Below, piece after piece: positions 9,338 through 17,086 of a stretch of DNA of 64,000 nucleotides. Position numbers and translations under genes: made by a program. How positions within the stretch are numbered: position 1 is the stretch's first letter; the number at the start of each line of letters is the position of its first letter. Under the pieces are notes generated by a model. The model was not told where the DNA came from, did not search any database, and was given only the letters and a program-made list of their open reading frames with translations. Origin of the DNA: Runella zeae DSM 19591 (lineage in GTDB: Bacteria; Bacteroidota; Bacteroidia; Cytophagales; Spirosomataceae); assembly GCF_000423565.1 (NCBI RefSeq), contig NZ_AUIF01000029.1, forward strand, positions 97,868 to 161,867, read 5' to 3'.

Positions 9338-11683
9338 TTATTGAAGTTTACGTACAGTTACTGGTACACACACAGGAGAAGGCGAGCAGTTAGAACATCC
9401 TCCCGCCGGTGCTATTACTGTCACGCTTACTGAGCAGGTGTTAGCATCTGTCACCGTAACGTTAAGATTACCTCCACTTGCCGCAAATGGCCCAAATAAT
9501 TGAGGAGATCCATAATTAAAAGGTCCTGTAGGAGTCACCCCACTCACAGTATAAGTAGTGCCACTTCCACCAGTTGGGTTAAGATTAAACGTAAATGTAT
9601 CATCACCAGCATTGTCGGTTGTACCGTTGTTGTTGCAAATCGCTACTACACTTCCAACAATGGGTGTTGGATTGACAGTGACTACTACTGTATCACGATC
9701 TATACACCCTTCTACAGTTGCAATGGTCAAAATATAGGATTGAGTAGTGGTAGGCGACACGTTGATACTTGCCGTAGTCTGGCCTGTACTCCACAAATAG
9801 CTACCTCCTATTCCTGCTCCTGAGCCGGTGAGCGTCACAGCAGTACCTGCACAGATTGGCGCAGGGTCTAGCCCAGCATTGGCTTCAACTACTCGGTAGA
9901 TTACTATCACGGGGCAACAGTTACCCGTAAGACATGCCCCTACAACCGAACTAGTAAATGTATAACTACCTGAAGCCGTGACAGTATAAGTAGAATCGGT
10001 AGCCCCCGGAATAATCACTCCATTAAGATACCATTGATAGCCCGTAGCACCCGCTGGTGCCGACAACGTCAGAGCTGTACCTGGACACAGTAAGAATGGC
10101 ACCGACACACACGCACTAGAGATAGTATCGGCATTGGCAGGGTCGATATCTTGCTCGTTAAGCTCTAAGAGTTGAGCTATGTTGGTAAGTACCCCACTAG
10201 AGTCGGCACTCGCCGTAATCGTAAGCGCAAGACTCATAGTACTACCGCCCAGTGCACTTCCTACGTTCCACACTCCTGTAACAGGATTGTAGAAAGTTCC
10301 TGTAGGTTCCGAATGTGATACGTAATTAAGACCTGTAGGAAGTAAATCTTTGATTTTTAAGCCAGTAGGAGATTCCATACCAGTCGAATCAGCTTCACGA
10401 GTAACTGTAACTGTAAATACCACATCTGTGCCTGCTGATACACTGTCAGCACTGACGGTTTTGTTGATAGCAATATCCACTTGATTTTCATCGCAAGCAT
10501 TAGGAATACCATCCCCATCGGTATCTAACAAATCATCGCCTGAACACCTGTCCATACAATCAAGCATTCCGTCGGCGTCGCTATCATTTTTCACAAAAGC
10601 ATAATACACATTCAAATCATAACCTAAAGACACTAATCCACCTGCGGTAATTCTAATTTCATTGAAAGCACCCGTTACTTTAAATCCAAGCTGAGCGCGT
10701 GTGCCTCCTAGAAGTGAAGCCGTCAAAATACTTCCACTCGGGATAGTCTGTACGAGTGTTCCGTTCAAATAAGTAGTGATTGTAAGCGCTCCTAGTACAT
10801 TAGCATCGAGCAAACCTGCTCCTTGCTGCACCACAAAACCAGCATATACGTCACCTGGGCCATTTGAAATCGTATTGGCAAGATTCACTTGCAAATAACG
10901 AGAACATGCCACCCCGATTGGAATAGATATTTGGGCGGCATCAGTGGTGTCCGAGTTAGTTGCATTGGTAGGATCTGATACCCCCCCACCTATACACACC
11001 CCTCCTGTACCAGTATCGGTAGGGTCACCGCTATCGACATCTGCTCCCACCAAAGCATTGACACAGTCAAGGGGGCAGGAAGCAGGCCCCTCAAAAGCAT
11101 AGTAAACATTCAAAGAAGATAACAGGGAAACCGACAAAGTGCCATCTACAAAAAGCTGAACTTCATCAAAGTCTTGAGTGGTCGTAAAGCTTACGATTTG
11201 TTTCCCTCCAGTGCCCGCTAAAGCAGATGCGCCCAATAAACCTCCTCCTAAAGTGGCCGTTTCACGAAGTACCCCGTTGCGGTAAGTACGGATTTGTAAA
11301 GCGCCCAAGATATCTGCCGATAACAGAGACGTCCCCATTCCTATCACAAAACCTGCTACATTTCCTGCTGGATAATATTGCAAGGAATCTTTGACCGAAA
11401 TCGCTGACCCACCCAAAAGCCCCACGGAAATACCCGTGGTTAGTGTCGCAAAATTTGCAAGATTGCCATCAACTACGGGTGCCCCATCCGCAGCTGTACA
11501 AAGCAAACATATTCCTGTATTGACACTGTTGATGTAGGCTCCTGTCCCTGCAATGGGATCCATACATATTTGATTGTTTTCTAGCGTCTGTTGTTGCGCT
11601 AGCACTTTAGAATAACTTAGGGTTAGAATGAAAAGCAGCATGCTCACCCCAACTGTACGTAGGAATTTGTACAACATGACCAT
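9338..11683 (-). CDS. Secreted modular surface protein (DUF11, Ca-binding and Ig-like modules)
   Basis: 781 residues with a clear signal peptide (positively charged start, hydrophobic core VSMLLFILTLSYS, cleavage near VLA-QQ). Two related beta-rich modules of about 150 residues follow (about 35-190 and 205-365), each with an ILGAL-T-YLNG-type core and an LNVYYAF end. Next comes an acidic thrombospondin-3-like calcium-binding stretch (DSDADGMLD and DTDGDGIPNACDENQ). A DUF11 module (about 405-520) is followed by two Ig/PKD-like modules. The protein ends in CSPSPVCVPVTVRKLQ, with no gliding-type or type A T9SS sorting domain. The module ACVSVPFLLCPG...CCPVI and the Cys-x-Pro-Val tail recur in the protein at 44.4-49.3 kb. 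Role unknown; surface adhesin or matrix protein is the reasonable guess. A second ATG two codons in is equally possible. Confidence 0.8.
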   Translation of the reverse strand: MVMLYKFLRTVGVSMLLFILTLSYSKVLAQQQTLENNQICMDPIAGTGAYINSVNTGICLLCTAADGAPVVDGNLANFATLTTGISVGLLGGSAISVKDSLQYYPAGNVAGFVIGMGTSLLSADILGALQIRTYRNGVLRETATLGGGLLGASALAGTGGKQIVSFTTTQDFDEVQLFVDGTLSVSLLSSLNVYYAFEGPASCPLDCVNALVGADVDSGDPTDTGTGGVCIGGGVSDPTNATNSDTTDAAQISIPIGVACSRYLQVNLANTISNGPGDVYAGFVVQQGAGLLDANVLGALTITTYLNGTLVQTIPSGSILTASLLGGTRAQLGFKVTGAFNEIRITAGGLVSLGYDLNVYYAFVKNDSDADGMLDCMDRCSGDDLLDTDGDGIPNACDENQVDIAINKTVSADSVSAGTDVVFTVTVTREADSTGMESPTGLKIKDLLPTGLNYVSHSEPTGTFYNPVTGVWNVGSALGGSTMSLALTITASADSSGVLTNIAQLLELNEQDIDPANADTISSACVSVPFLLCPGTALTLSAPAGATGYQWYLNGVIIPGATDSTYTVTASGSYTFTSSVVGACLTGNCCPVIVIYRVVEANAGLDPAPICAGTAVTLTGSGAGIGGSYLWSTGQTTASINVSPTTTQSYILTIATVEGCIDRDTVVVTVNPTPIVGSVVAICNNNGTTDNAGDDTFTFNLNPTGGSGTTYTVSGVTPTGPFNYGSPQLFGPFAASGGNLNVTVTDANTCSVSVTVIAPAGGCSNCSPSPVCVPVTVRKLQ

Positions 11684-12214
11684 AAAATGTTTAGTGTGAA
11701 AAGAGTATTTGGTGTCTATCTTTGATACACCACCAATTGTTCTTTTATCAACATTTTGACCAATCGATAAACAAACCCTAGAAAGTAACTTTGAGGAATA
11801 TCAAATAATCTTTTAGGAAAAAAATATACCTTTTTGTTATTTATATACTATTAATAAGTAGTTATTAGGCAAAGTACTCGATTCTTTCAAAGCGTATTTT
11901 TCAAAGCGGGTATCATACCCCACAATATTCTAACCAAAACTTAAATAAATCACATAAAAACCTTTTAAGACAATAAAAAACCAATAGGAATATAAACAAA
12001 ATCTCTATTTTTAAAGGTTTCAAAACCATCTCAATAAATCAGTTTACCTCTCTAAGTGTATGTATTTAGAAAAGACCCAGAATTACTGTCTATTAAAAAT
12101 CACATTAATACCACAGATAACACAAAATAAAACTCAAGCTGATGTACAAAAGATAAGCTAAATTAGGCTTACTCAAAAATCATTTCTTGTTTTCTTCAGG
12201 GTAACCGACTATAC
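11684..12214. other. Non-coding AT-rich stretch
   Basis: About 530 bases between the secreted protein start and the amt terminator. No credible gene, RNA or exact TAnnTTTG box was found. The promoter of the secreted protein should be here but cannot be placed. Confidence 0.5.
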
Positions 12215-12250
12215 AAAAAAATGAAGCTACCAGCAATGCCAGTAGCTTCA
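12215..12250 (-). terminator. Rho-independent terminator of amt
   Basis: TGAAGCTAC (12222-12230) pairs with GTAGCTTCA (12242-12250). On the minus strand the hairpin is followed by seven Ts (A-run at 12215-12221). Confidence 0.75.
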
Positions 12251-12256
12251 ACGAGT

Positions 12257-12309
12257 ACAACAAAACCACAGTCAATTGCACGTCAGAAACGTGCCTGTGG
12301 TGTCGTTGT
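12257..12309 (-). other. Structured 3' untranslated hairpin after amt
   Basis: Nested inverted repeats just after the amt stop: ACAAC/GTTGT outermost, ACCACAG (12265-12271) with CTGTGGT (12295-12301), and GCACGT (12278-12283) with ACGTGC (12289-12294). A one-sided bulge TCAATT separates the inner two stems. There is no T-run, so this is not the terminator itself; it would precede the terminator in the amt mRNA. Confidence 0.6.
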
Positions 12310-12317
12310 TTGGAGGC

Positions 12318-13640
12318 TTATGCCTCTACCAAAAATTCATCATGTTGACTAATATCCAAACCTACTTTCTCGTCTTCTTCAGATACACGCAAAGGCTCAA
12401 TCAAATCAGTAACTTTCAAGATAATATATGACATCACAAAAGCGAATACTGATACTAACACAAGCGCTATCAAGTGGTTTTTGAACAAGGTAAACTGTCC
12501 GTATGCCAATCCTTCATCTACTACCACACTATTGACACCTTTGGTAGCAAAAATACCCGTCATAAGCATCCCCATCATACCTCCTACACCGTGGCAAGGA
12601 AATACATCCAAAGTATCATCAAGAGTAGTTTTGGTACGAAGATGTGCTAAATAGTTAGAAACGATTGAAGAAATTGCTCCAATAAAGATTGACTGAGGGA
12701 TTGTCACAAAACCGCAAGCAGGAGTGATAGCTACTAAACCTACTACCGCACCAATTGAGAATCCAAGCGCAGAAGGTTTTTTACCTTTAGCAGTGTCGAA
12801 AAGAACCCAAGCAAGACCAGCAGCAGCAGCAGCAGTATTGGTAGCACCCAAAGCAGAGACTGCCAAAGGACCTGAACCTACCGCCGAACCTGCATTGAAA
12901 CCAAACCAACCGAACCAAAGAAGACCTGTTCCGAGCAATACATAAGGGATATTGGCAGGGGGCAAAAAGTTGGCTTCAACGTGAGCACGACGACGCTTAA
13001 GATACAATGCACCAGCCAAAGCAGCCCAGCCAGCAGACATGTGTACTACTGTACCACCTGCAAAATCAAGTACTCCTAGTTTAAACAAAAATCCGTCAGG
13101 ATGCCAAGTCCAGTGTGCCAAAGGTGCATAAACAAAGATACTAAATAGTACCATGAACAAAATATAAGAACGGAATTTGATACGCTCCGCCAAAGAACCT
13201 GTCACAAGAGCTGGAGTAATCACCGCAAATTTCAATTGGAAGAAAGCAAACAATGCCAACGGAATCGTAGGAGCACCTCCCCAAGGTTTACCATCCAATA
13301 CCCCATTAAACATAAAGAATGTAGTAGGATTACCAACCCAGCCTCCGATAGAATCTCCAAAAGCCAAGCTAAATCCAACCACAACCCAAACCACACTGAT
13401 AACCCCCATCGCAATAAAGCTCTGAAGCATGGTTGAAATCACATTTTTATGGTTGACCATACCACCATAGAAATACGCCAAACCGGGCGTCATCAACAAA
13501 ACGAAGGCCGTAGCAACAAGCATCCATGCGATGTCGCCTGTGTCAAGGCCTTCCGTCACAATTTGAGTAGGGATAGCGGGCATCAAAATCCCTAAAAGGC
13601 TAATGCCCAGCAAAATCACGAGTGGGATGTAATTTTTCAT
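12318..13640 (-). CDS. amt: Ammonium transporter (Amt/Rh family)
   Basis: Inner-membrane channel for ammonium/ammonia. The 440 residues begin with a signal-like hydrophobic helix (PLVILLGISLLGILMP), followed by about eleven membrane helices. Family marks are TPGLAYFYGGMVNHKNVISTM in the first core helix, HMSAGWAALAGALYL, FNAGSAVG, and CHGVGGMMGMLMTGIFA with the second pore histidine. The last 30 residues are a cytoplasmic tail (DLIEPLRVSEEDEKVGLDIS), where PII proteins bind in the family. No glnK/PII gene is next to it, unlike many bacterial amt loci. It lies 98 bases downstream of a porin gene in the same direction, with a 15-bp perfect hairpin between them. Probably induced by nitrogen limitation, by analogy. 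Confidence 0.95.
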   Translation of the reverse strand: MKNYIPLVILLGISLLGILMPAIPTQIVTEGLDTGDIAWMLVATAFVLLMTPGLAYFYGGMVNHKNVISTMLQSFIAMGVISVVWVVVGFSLAFGDSIGGWVGNPTTFFMFNGVLDGKPWGGAPTIPLALFAFFQLKFAVITPALVTGSLAERIKFRSYILFMVLFSIFVYAPLAHWTWHPDGFLFKLGVLDFAGGTVVHMSAGWAALAGALYLKRRRAHVEANFLPPANIPYVLLGTGLLWFGWFGFNAGSAVGSGPLAVSALGATNTAAAAAGLAWVLFDTAKGKKPSALGFSIGAVVGLVAITPACGFVTIPQSIFIGAISSIVSNYLAHLRTKTTLDDTLDVFPCHGVGGMMGMLMTGIFATKGVNSVVVDEGLAYGQFTLFKNHLIALVLVSVFAFVMSYIILKVTDLIEPLRVSEEDEKVGLDISQHDEFLVEA

Positions 13641-13685
13641 AAAATTATTTGACTGGTTTTGGTTGTACTTATAATTATTGAATTG

Positions 13686-13726
13686 TTAGTAGTTGGTATT
13701 TTTTCATTTTCAATACCAACTACTAA
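13686..13726 (-). other. Intercistronic hairpin between porin and amt
   Basis: Perfect 15-bp inverted repeat (TTAGTAGTTGGTATT at 13686-13700, complement at 13712-13726) with an 11-base loop. It lacks a T-run on either strand, so RNA stabilisation or processing between the two cistrons is more likely than termination. Confidence 0.7.
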
Positions 13727-13738
13727 GTAGGGAAAGGC

Positions 13739-14980
13739 TTAGAATTTATAAATCAAGGCAAGTCCCAAAGTAGATTGTGAATTTTTGGAGAACACACCTT
13801 TTGAATCTTCAAATTGTTGCAAATTGGTTTCGCCAGCACCGCTAAGTTTTTTGTAAGCATCTAAACGAAACTCTGGTTTGATAAGCAAATGACCGTCAGC
13901 AAGGGTAAAGTTTCCAGTAAGTGTGAAAGAGTTAACCGAAGTTCCTTCATCTTTACGGTTTAGTAAAGCGCGGGCACCACCTGTGTTATCAAAATACTCA
14001 TAACGTGCCCCAATGCTAAACAAATCGCTAGTTGCAATGTTGATATAACCTGCTGCACCACCCCAAGTTTTGGTATCTGTAGGGCCACCAGTACCTTGGT
14101 AATCTCCTTTTTGAGAACCATAAGCCGCGTTCAACCCTAGCAATAATTTTTCAGTAGCTTGGTAAGTAGTAACAATATCAAATACACGATAGTGAGCTGA
14201 AGGAGTATTGCCTTGTGCGTCAGGGTTGGATTCGTTGCTATTGATAAAGTTTAGATATACGTTCCATCCTTCTACAGGATTCAAAAACAATTGAGAAATC
14301 AAGCCTTTTTTACGGTTGTTGTCGTCCAAGTTATCGACGTTGTTAACAACACCTACCATCAAAGACGCTTTGTCTGAAAATGCATAAGTACCTTTCACCC
14401 CAATGTGATAAAAAGGACCGTTGTTGAAGAGGTTGGAAAGTGAATAGTTGAAGTTTACGGGTGCATCAATTACTTCATATCCAATGTGAGTACCAAACTG
14501 ACCAGCGGTTAACGTAAGTTTGCTTGATGCTTTCCAGTTGAAATAAGCTTGTTTGATTGCAAGAGCCGTTCCAACCGCATTTCCGTAGTTACCCAAGTTA
14601 GCGTTTGGACCAAAAGTTAAATCCACTACTACATCAGACTTATCATTGCTATACTGCATTTTGGTTTGAACCAACCCTAAAGAAATCTGACCTGACTTTT
14701 GATCAAACACCCGTGCATAGTAAGCGCCAAGGTTTGAGCGAGAAAGAGGTTTGTTGAAGTTTCCAGTGTAATAAGAGTCAATATAACCTGAGAAAGTAAA
14801 CTGACCTTTTTTCTCTTCTTCCTCCTCTGTTTTAGCTTCCGTTTTAGTTTCGGTAGTGGTTTCTGTTTTGCTTTCAGTCTTCGCCTCTTTCTTACTATCG
14901 TCCTTCACTTCGTCAATTCCCTTAGGAAAAGCCAAAAATGTTGCAAACAAACATAAAACAAGTAAACTTAGCTTTTGCAT
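13739..14980 (-). CDS. Outer-membrane beta-barrel porin (BBP2/OmpL-like)
   Basis: 413 residues from the ATG at 14980, which gives a good signal peptide (MQKLSLLVLCLFATFLAFPKG). A charged low-complexity linker of Lys, Glu and Thr follows (about residues 25-58). Then comes a long run of alternating amphipathic strands beginning FTFSGYIDSYYTGNFNKP and ending in an aromatic C-terminal strand (STLGLALIYKF), as expected for a barrel recognised by BAM. The start of the barrel resembles the putative beta-barrel porin 2 family. Its position directly upstream of amt suggests that it lets ammonium or another small nitrogen solute across the outer membrane. That role is inferred from context only. A start 37 codons upstream would bury the signal peptide and is rejected. 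Confidence 0.8.
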   Translation of the reverse strand: MQKLSLLVLCLFATFLAFPKGIDEVKDDSKKEAKTESKTETTTETKTEAKTEEEEEKKGQFTFSGYIDSYYTGNFNKPLSRSNLGAYYARVFDQKSGQISLGLVQTKMQYSNDKSDVVVDLTFGPNANLGNYGNAVGTALAIKQAYFNWKASSKLTLTAGQFGTHIGYEVIDAPVNFNYSLSNLFNNGPFYHIGVKGTYAFSDKASLMVGVVNNVDNLDDNNRKKGLISQLFLNPVEGWNVYLNFINSNESNPDAQGNTPSAHYRVFDIVTTYQATEKLLLGLNAAYGSQKGDYQGTGGPTDTKTWGGAAGYINIATSDLFSIGARYEYFDNTGGARALLNRKDEGTSVNSFTLTGNFTLADGHLLIKPEFRLDAYKKLSGAGETNLQQFEDSKGVFSKNSQSTLGLALIYKF

Positions 14981-15321
14981 AATATTATTTTGTTTAAGGT
15001 GGGCATTATGTGGTTTTGTTTTCCGATACAAACTTTGTCTTAATTTTGTAAAAAACCAAATTTTTGGTTTAAATTTTAAGTATTTTTTCATAAAAATTTA
15101 ATTTTTTGCTCATTTTATACTTACTATTGCCGATAAATTTAATTATTTACTGGCAAAATACAATTTTTAATATTATTCTGTATTATTAAATAATTTCAAA
15201 ATATTATTCTTTACAAAGTTACTATACTAAACCACCAAACATTTGAATAATTATATTTTAAACGCCCCAAAACTACAGAGTTAATCAAAAATGAAGAGAT
15301 TATGGAGAAAAGCTTAGGCAC
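14981..15321. promoter_or_regulatory. AT-rich upstream region of the porin gene
   Basis: Very AT-rich, with no gene. One exact -7 box for the minus strand, TAACTTTG at 15214-15221, is the only promoter candidate for porin/amt. It would give a long leader of about 230 bases, and no TTG is well spaced to it. Confidence 0.3.
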
Positions 15322-15355
15322 AAAAAAAGCCTCCGAAACGAATTTCGGAGGCTTT
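15322..15355 (-). terminator. Rho-independent terminator of the ferredoxin gene
   Basis: Perfect 13-bp arms (AAAGCCTCCGAAA at 15326-15338, complement at 15343-15355) with loop CGAA. On the minus strand it is followed by a seven-T run. Confidence 0.88.
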
Positions 15356-15388
15356 CCCAAGAGAATGCTTTTATTTCTTTAGGCTTTA

Positions 15389-15736
15389 CTATTCACCATG
15401 CATCCAAGCTTTCTTGGCCAAAAGAGTATCGTCATCTTCTACGTTGTCGGGGTCTGGTACACAACAATCTACAGGACATACAGCGGCGCACTGTGGTTCT
15501 TCATGAAAACCTACACATTCCGTACATTTGTCGGTCACAATGTAATAAAACTCATTCGAGACGGGCGATTGCTTGAGTTTTGCATCCACAACCGTACCAT
15601 CGCCGTAGTCGATTTCTTCTAAAAGAGTCCCGCCAGCGTAGGTCCATTCTACGCCACCTTCATATATTGCAGTATTTGGACATTCTGGCTCGCATGCACC
15701 ACAGTTGATGCATTCGTCAGTAATCATGATAGCCAT
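15389..15736 (-). CDS. Dicluster 4Fe-4S ferredoxin
   Basis: 115-residue electron carrier. Cluster-binding motifs are [12 protein letters not shown] near residue 10 and [21 protein letters not shown] near residue 75. The second motif has the longer C-x2-C-x8-C-x3-C spacing typical of YfhL/Allochromatium-type 2[4Fe-4S] ferredoxins, whose potentials are very low. The insert between the motifs (about 45 residues) is longer than in clostridial ferredoxins. The ATG at 15736 begins directly with [12 protein letters not shown]; the 18-codon extension upstream is not family-like and overlaps the promoter at 15788-15820. The gene is divergent from a LuxC-type acyl-CoA reductase, which suggests but does not prove a shared pathway. 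It ends at a strong terminator. Confidence 0.92.
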   Translation of the reverse strand: MAIMITDECINCGACEPECPNTAIYEGGVEWTYAGGTLLEEIDYGDGTVVDAKLKQSPVSNEFYYIVTDKCTECVGFHEEPQCAAVCPVDCCVPDPDNVEDDDTLLAKKAWMHGE

Positions 15737-15753
15737 AATTGCACTGTATCGTT

Positions 15754-15761
15754 TAGTTTTG
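15754..15761 (+). promoter_or_regulatory. -7 box toward the LuxC-like gene
   Basis: TAGTTTTG matches TAnnTTTG on the plus strand, about 110 bases before the ATG at 15870. No TTG is correctly spaced, so it is only a candidate. Confidence 0.35.
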
Positions 15762-15787
15762 GGATATTTGCACTTGCAATTGAAAAA

Positions 15788-15820
15788 CAAATTTAACTAT
15801 TTAAAGTTTCGGTTAGGCAA
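15788..15820 (-). promoter_or_regulatory. Promoter of the ferredoxin gene
   Basis: On the minus strand, TTG (15818-15820), 22 bases, TAAATTTG (15788-15795), an exact TAnnTTTG match about 50 bases before the ATG at 15736. Confidence 0.6.
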
Positions 15821-15869
15821 TAAAAATCAGAAATCTTTGATTTCTTGTACTTTTCCTATAAATATTTCA

Positions 15870-16892
15870 ATGAATTCTATCACCAAACGCATACATCCCT
15901 TTGTGGAACTTGGCAAACTGCTCCACACTCCTATCCGCGAAGAAATCGCCTACAGAGCACATTCTACCAACCCTTGGTTTACTCCTTCGGCAGTAGAAGG
16001 GTCTTTGCTGGCAATCGCCCAACAATATTTGGATGAAAAAAAACTCACACAATGGCTCACCCAATATCCCAATCTCTCCTTAGAAGAGGTTGATATTCCC
16101 AAAAAAGTAGGAGTTGTCATGGCGGGTAATATCCCTGCTGTAGGTTTTCATGATTTATTAGCAGTTTTAATAAGTGGGCATCATCTATTGGCCAAACTCA
16201 GTACCGACGACCGCACGCTGATGTTGTTTATCATCCAAAAGCTTATTGACATTGAGCCTACGTTGGCCTCTCGCATCTCCGTAGCAGAACGCCTCAACGA
16301 TGCCGATGCTTTCATCGCTACTGGTAGCGACAATACTGCCCGCTACTTCGAATATTATTTTTCTAAGAAACCGCATTTAATCCGCCGTAATCGTACTTCG
16401 CTTGGTATCCTAAACGGCACCGAGTCGGCAGAAGAGCTATTGGCACTAGCCGCCGATGTTTTGCTATATTTCGGGCTAGGCTGTCGCAATGTCTCTAAGG
16501 TATTGGTACCGGCCGGTTATGATTTTATCCCTTTTTTAAGGTTGGTTGAAACTCACTTTGAAGAATACCGTCATCATTATAAGTATTTCAATAATTATGA
16601 GTACAATAAGTCTATCTATCTCATTAATGGCGATGCACACTTAGACAACGGTTTTTTGATAGTGAAAGAAAGCGAAGGGTTAGTTTCTCCCATTTCTGTA
16701 TTGTTTTTTGAAGAATATAAATCTCAAAACCACCTTAGCGAATTAGTAGAACTACACCGTCCTAAGCTGCAGTGTATTGTTTCGCAAGGAGGTAATTTTG
16801 AAGGGAGCTTACCCTTTGGACAAGCGCAAGCGCCTTCGCTTTTTGACTATGCTGATGGAATAGATACGATGACGTTCCTGACCAATTTATAA
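15870..16892 (+). CDS. Acyl-CoA reductase, LuxC family
   Basis: 340 residues from the ATG at 15870. LuxC-family enzymes belong to the aldehyde dehydrogenase superfamily and reduce acyl-CoA or acyl thioesters to aldehydes with NADPH. Seen here are the N-terminal FTPSAVEGSLLAIAQ helix, the VGVVMAGNIPAVGFHDLLAVLISG nucleotide-binding segment, and GLGCRNVSKVLVP with the catalytic cysteine (Cys205). This reductase is a common stand-alone gene in Bacteroidota, where no luciferase is present; its natural substrate is not known from the sequence. It is divergent from a low-potential ferredoxin. The stop codon at 16890-16892 overlaps the TAAAT direct repeat that flanks the MITE-like element. Confidence 0.88.
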   Translation: MNSITKRIHPFVELGKLLHTPIREEIAYRAHSTNPWFTPSAVEGSLLAIAQQYLDEKKLTQWLTQYPNLSLEEVDIPKKVGVVMAGNIPAVGFHDLLAVLISGHHLLAKLSTDDRTLMLFIIQKLIDIEPTLASRISVAERLNDADAFIATGSDNTARYFEYYFSKKPHLIRRNRTSLGILNGTESAEELLALAADVLLYFGLGCRNVSKVLVPAGYDFIPFLRLVETHFEEYRHHYKYFNNYEYNKSIYLINGDAHLDNGFLIVKESEGLVSPISVLFFEEYKSQNHLSELVELHRPKLQCIVSQGGNFEGSLPFGQAQAPSLFDYADGIDTMTFLTNL

Positions 16893-16894
16893 AT

Positions 16895-17086
16895 AAAAGG
16901 AGGCTGTCTCAAAAGTAACAGGTCACAAAATATTCTTTGGTTTTAACCTCATCCCAACCCTTCTCCTGCTAGGAGAAGGGCTTTAAAAGTCCCCCTCTCC
17001 AGAAAGGAGAGGGGGATTTAGGGGGAGAGGTTGAATCGGCACAAAAGAAAATTTGGCAACAAAGACTTTTGAGACAGCCTCCTTTT
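16895..17086. mobile_element. MITE-like element with 22-bp terminal inverted repeats
   Basis: 192-bp non-coding element. The 22-bp ends are perfect inverted repeats (16895-16916 and 17065-17086, beginning AAAAGGAGGCTGTCTC). A 5-bp direct repeat TAAAT flanks it (16890-16894 and 17087-17091), as expected for a target-site duplication. Inside are a subterminal inverted pair AACCTC/GAGGTT (16945-16950, 17027-17032) and two perfect 10-bp hairpins (16958-16980 and 16991-17015). The whole could fold as a cloverleaf. It has no reading frame and must depend on a transposase elsewhere. It sits exactly between the stop codons of two convergent genes, where it may also act as a bidirectional terminator. 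Confidence 0.82.

Noticed and set aside
12817..12836. GCA triplet run in amt, considered as a microsatellite or phase-variable tract
   Set aside because: It encodes an alanine run in a membrane helix; triplet changes would not shift the frame.
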